Below are positions 4,279 to 6,108 of a stretch of DNA of 6,108 nt, one piece after another. The translations under genes were made by a program, and so were the position numbers. The notes under the pieces were generated by a model. The model saw nothing but the letters and a program-made list of their open reading frames with translations. It was not told where the DNA came from and ran no database searches. The stretch spans positions 1 through 6,108 of the forward strand of contig CAMOQI010000066.1 of assembly GCA_946622835.1 (NCBI GenBank), in the 5' to 3' direction. Origin of the DNA: an uncultured Candidatus Melainabacteria bacterium (GTDB taxonomy: Bacteria > Cyanobacteriota > Vampirovibrionia > Gastranaerophilales > Gastranaerophilaceae). Position 1 is the first letter of the stretch. Every line of letters begins with the position of its first letter.

Positions 4279-5991
4279 ATGAGTGGATATACTGATTGGA
4301 CAATAAAAGAAACTATTCAAAGGATTGATAATGGAAAAATGTATTTACCTGCTTTGCAAAGAAAATTCGTGTGGAAAGCAGATCAAATAATTAAGTTATT
4401 TGATTCTATATTACGAGGATATCCAATTGGTACATTTTTATTTTGGAATTTAGCAGATGCCGAGAATATACATGAATATTCATTCTATAAATTTTTAACT
4501 CACTATGATGAAGATTCAAACAAGCATAATGAATTAGCTCCATTCCCGCAATTAGAAAATAAGGAAGGCTATTATGGTGTCCTTGACGGACAACAAAGAT
4601 TATCCTCAATATATTTAGCTTTACAGGGAACTTATAAATTTCGTAAGTATCGTGAACGAATTGCTCGAGAACGAAAACTATGTATTAATTTAACAAAAGA
4701 AGCAAATAAATTTGATATTGATGATGAAAATGAATTAACATACCAATTAGATTTTCTGACAGATGCCGAAATTAATGAGCCAAAAGACAACGAATATTGG
4801 ATTGAAATAAAAAAGATTTTAATGTTTGAAGATATAGAAGATGCAAATAATTTGGCGGATTCTATTATTGATGAAAATGAAAACTTAAAGCCATACATAA
4901 AAACTATTCGCACAAATTTAAGGCGTGTTTATGATGTTTTATGTGGAGAAAACAAAATAGTCAATTTTTATAATGTTAAACAAAAGTCCTTGGATGAAAT
5001 TCTTGATATTTTTGTAAGAGTTAATAGTGGAGGAACAGTTTTAACAAAAACAGACTTGTTGATGTCTACTATCGTTGTACACTGGAAAGAGGCACGCTCT
5101 ATTTTTGATGAATTTGTAGAAAAATTAAATGAGGACAAAAAATTTAGATTTGATACAGACTTAATAGTAAGAACTGCTTTATGTTTAATAGGGCAACCCG
5201 CAAAGGTTGAAGTTAAAAAATTTAATAGCAGAGTTGTAGGCGAGATTGAAAACAACTGGGATAAAATAAAGCAGGCTATAGAAAAAATGGCAGATATTTT
5301 AAAAAGCTTTGGTTTTACACATTCAACAATGACATCTTATTTAGCAACTATTCCTATATCTTTATACATATATAACAATGGAGATACAAAATCAGAACAG
5401 GCTAAACAGGATATAAGAACTTATATAACTATATCACTTATAAATCAAATATTTGGTAGAGCATCAAATAGTGTAATTGATAAATTCAAAAAGAGTTTAA
5501 ATGAAGATAATTCTTTTTCTGCGTTAATGAATAAATACAAAAATGATTTTATTATCACAGATGAAACATTAGAAGAGATTTTAACAAGAAATAAGAAAAA
5601 TGCATATTCATTGATGATATTAACATTCTTATATCCTGAAATGAAGTATGAACAGATTTCTTTTCATCAAGATCATATGCATCCAGAATCAAAATTTAAT
5701 AAATCAGAATTGGAAGGACAAGGAAGAAATTGGTTTGATATAAGAAATTCAATTCCCAATTTACACATTCTGAAAGGTGATGAAAATCAATCTAAAAACG
5801 ATATAACTCTTGAAGAATGGGTTGCAGAGAACCCTAATTTTAAGGATAAATTTATAACTGATAAAAATATGAATTTTGAATTTGATAATTTTGAATATTT
5901 TTATAACCATAGAAAAAACAATATAAAAAATGATTTAATTAGCAAACTCGGGAATTTTTATATAGCTGAAACCCAAGCGATACAACAATAA
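4279..5991 (+). CDS. DUF262/DUF1524-type protein, GmrSD-like defence nuclease
   Basis: A 570-aa protein with the full N-terminal DUF262 (GmrS-like, ParB-fold) signature: MYLPALQRKFVWKADQIIKLFDSILRGYPIGTFLFW (21-56), VLDGQQRLSSIY (101-112) and IFVRVNSGGTVLTKTDLL (244-261). The DGQQR motif (103-107) is linked to nucleotide hydrolysis in GmrS and SspE. The C-terminal third has SFHQDHMHPESKF (461-473) and NLHILKGDENQSKND (494-508). These resemble the His-containing beta-beta-alpha-metal (HNH-like) core and the trailing N...N..K pattern of DUF1524 nucleases. Characterised relatives (GmrSD, SspE) attack glucosylated or phosphorothioated DNA; what this one senses is unknown. No modification genes are visible here, so it looks stand-alone. 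It is divergent from hipBA and intact. Confidence 0.85.
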   Translation: MSGYTDWTIKETIQRIDNGKMYLPALQRKFVWKADQIIKLFDSILRGYPIGTFLFWNLADAENIHEYSFYKFLTHYDEDSNKHNELAPFPQLENKEGYYGVLDGQQRLSSIYLALQGTYKFRKYRERIARERKLCINLTKEANKFDIDDENELTYQLDFLTDAEINEPKDNEYWIEIKKILMFEDIEDANNLADSIIDENENLKPYIKTIRTNLRRVYDVLCGENKIVNFYNVKQKSLDEILDIFVRVNSGGTVLTKTDLLMSTIVVHWKEARSIFDEFVEKLNEDKKFRFDTDLIVRTALCLIGQPAKVEVKKFNSRVVGEIENNWDKIKQAIEKMADILKSFGFTHSTMTSYLATIPISLYIYNNGDTKSEQAKQDIRTYITISLINQIFGRASNSVIDKFKKSLNEDNSFSALMNKYKNDFIITDETLEEILTRNKKNAYSLMILTFLYPEMKYEQISFHQDHMHPESKFNKSELEGQGRNWFDIRNSIPNLHILKGDENQSKNDITLEEWVAENPNFKDKFITDKNMNFEFDNFEYFYNHRKNNIKNDLISKLGNFYIAETQAIQQ

Positions 5992-5999
5992 AATTGACA

Positions 6000-6050
6000 A
6001 TGGATATTTTGGATAAATTAGCAAAATCAAAATTCAGGAGCAGATTTTAA
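6000..6050 (+). pseudogene. Truncated DUF4186-like N-terminal fragment
   Basis: Eight bases after the DUF262 stop, an ATG opens a 16-codon frame, MDILDKLAKSKFRSRF, then TAA. The SKFRSRF block resembles the conserved N-terminus of DUF4186 proteins (usually followed by HL and about 100 more residues), from memory of the family and not a search. The rest is missing, replaced by ten unexplained bases and then an IS-like end at 6061. No good ribosome binding site precedes it. The simplest reading is a small gene downstream of the DUF262 gene, broken by an insertion and/or frameshift. A chance match of so short a peptide remains possible. Confidence 0.45.
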
Positions 6051-6060
6051 TCACGTTTAA

Positions 6061-6108
6061 TGAACTGTACCCTGAAAAGTGAACAATGGAAATTTAAATT
6101 GTTTAATA
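6061..6108. mobile_element. Probable IS3-family terminal inverted repeat, truncated by the window
   Basis: TGAACTGTACCC followed by TGAAAAGTGAACA resembles the TG-starting ends of IS3/IS150-group elements (pattern TGtACTGaCCCcaAAAAGTtaGACA). It follows directly on the broken DUF4186-like fragment. The transposase gene and the other end would lie to the right, outside the window, so neither the element's identity nor a target duplication can be confirmed here. Confidence 0.45.

Noticed and set aside
4406..5255. Minus-strand open frames of 67-95 codons inside the DUF262 gene
   Set aside because: They are antisense to a clearly conserved protein, have no ribosome binding sites or recognisable domains, and are explained by AT-rich codon use.

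Overview
The window is AT-rich DNA from a low-GC bacterium. It has Shine-Dalgarno sites, one near-consensus sigma70-type promoter, and TAA stops in six of seven genes. Nothing fixes the species. The gene content (an HxlR regulator with a DsbA-like/MBL/flavin-reductase operon, a hipBA pair, a DUF262 protein, transposon debris) fits an accessory region of an anaerobic or host-associated low-GC bacterium, but that is inference.

Left part (1-2508): a redox or stress-response unit. A 110-aa HxlR-family regulator on the minus strand is transcribed away from a three-gene plus-strand operon. The operon encodes an FrnE-type DsbA-family oxidoreductase, a metallo-beta-lactamase-fold hydrolase and a flavin-reductase-like FMN-binding protein, with gaps of 16 and 2 bases. 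A perfect 15-bp palindrome beside the regulator's ribosome binding site is the best operator candidate. The first ~140 bases look richer in GC. They hold a hairpin and a 40-codon open stretch in frame behind the regulator's stop codon.

Middle (2509-4278): a cluster of degenerate TTAATTT/GTCCGAC repeats in both orientations fills the gap between the operon and a minus-strand hipB-hipA toxin-antitoxin pair. The antitoxin promoter is unusually clear: TTGACA, 17 bases, TAATAT, then an ATG at the expected +1, which implies a leaderless mRNA. It is bracketed by two copies of a TAGATAATATATTA element, one of them a perfect 18-bp palindrome. The shared intergenic region toward the divergent DUF262 gene holds two further hairpin-capable inverted repeats.

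Right part (4279-6108): a complete 570-aa DUF262 protein with a DGQQR motif and a C-terminal DUF1524/HNH-like motif. It resembles a single-chain GmrSD-type (type IV restriction-like) or SspE-like defence effector. Eight bases after its stop is a 16-codon fragment resembling the N-terminus of DUF4186 proteins. It is cut short by a stop codon and followed by what looks like the terminal repeat of an IS3-family insertion sequence running off the window. The hipBA pair and the DUF262 gene, back to back and bounded by repeats and IS-like DNA, read as a small defence/stability cassette next to a housekeeping-type redox operon.
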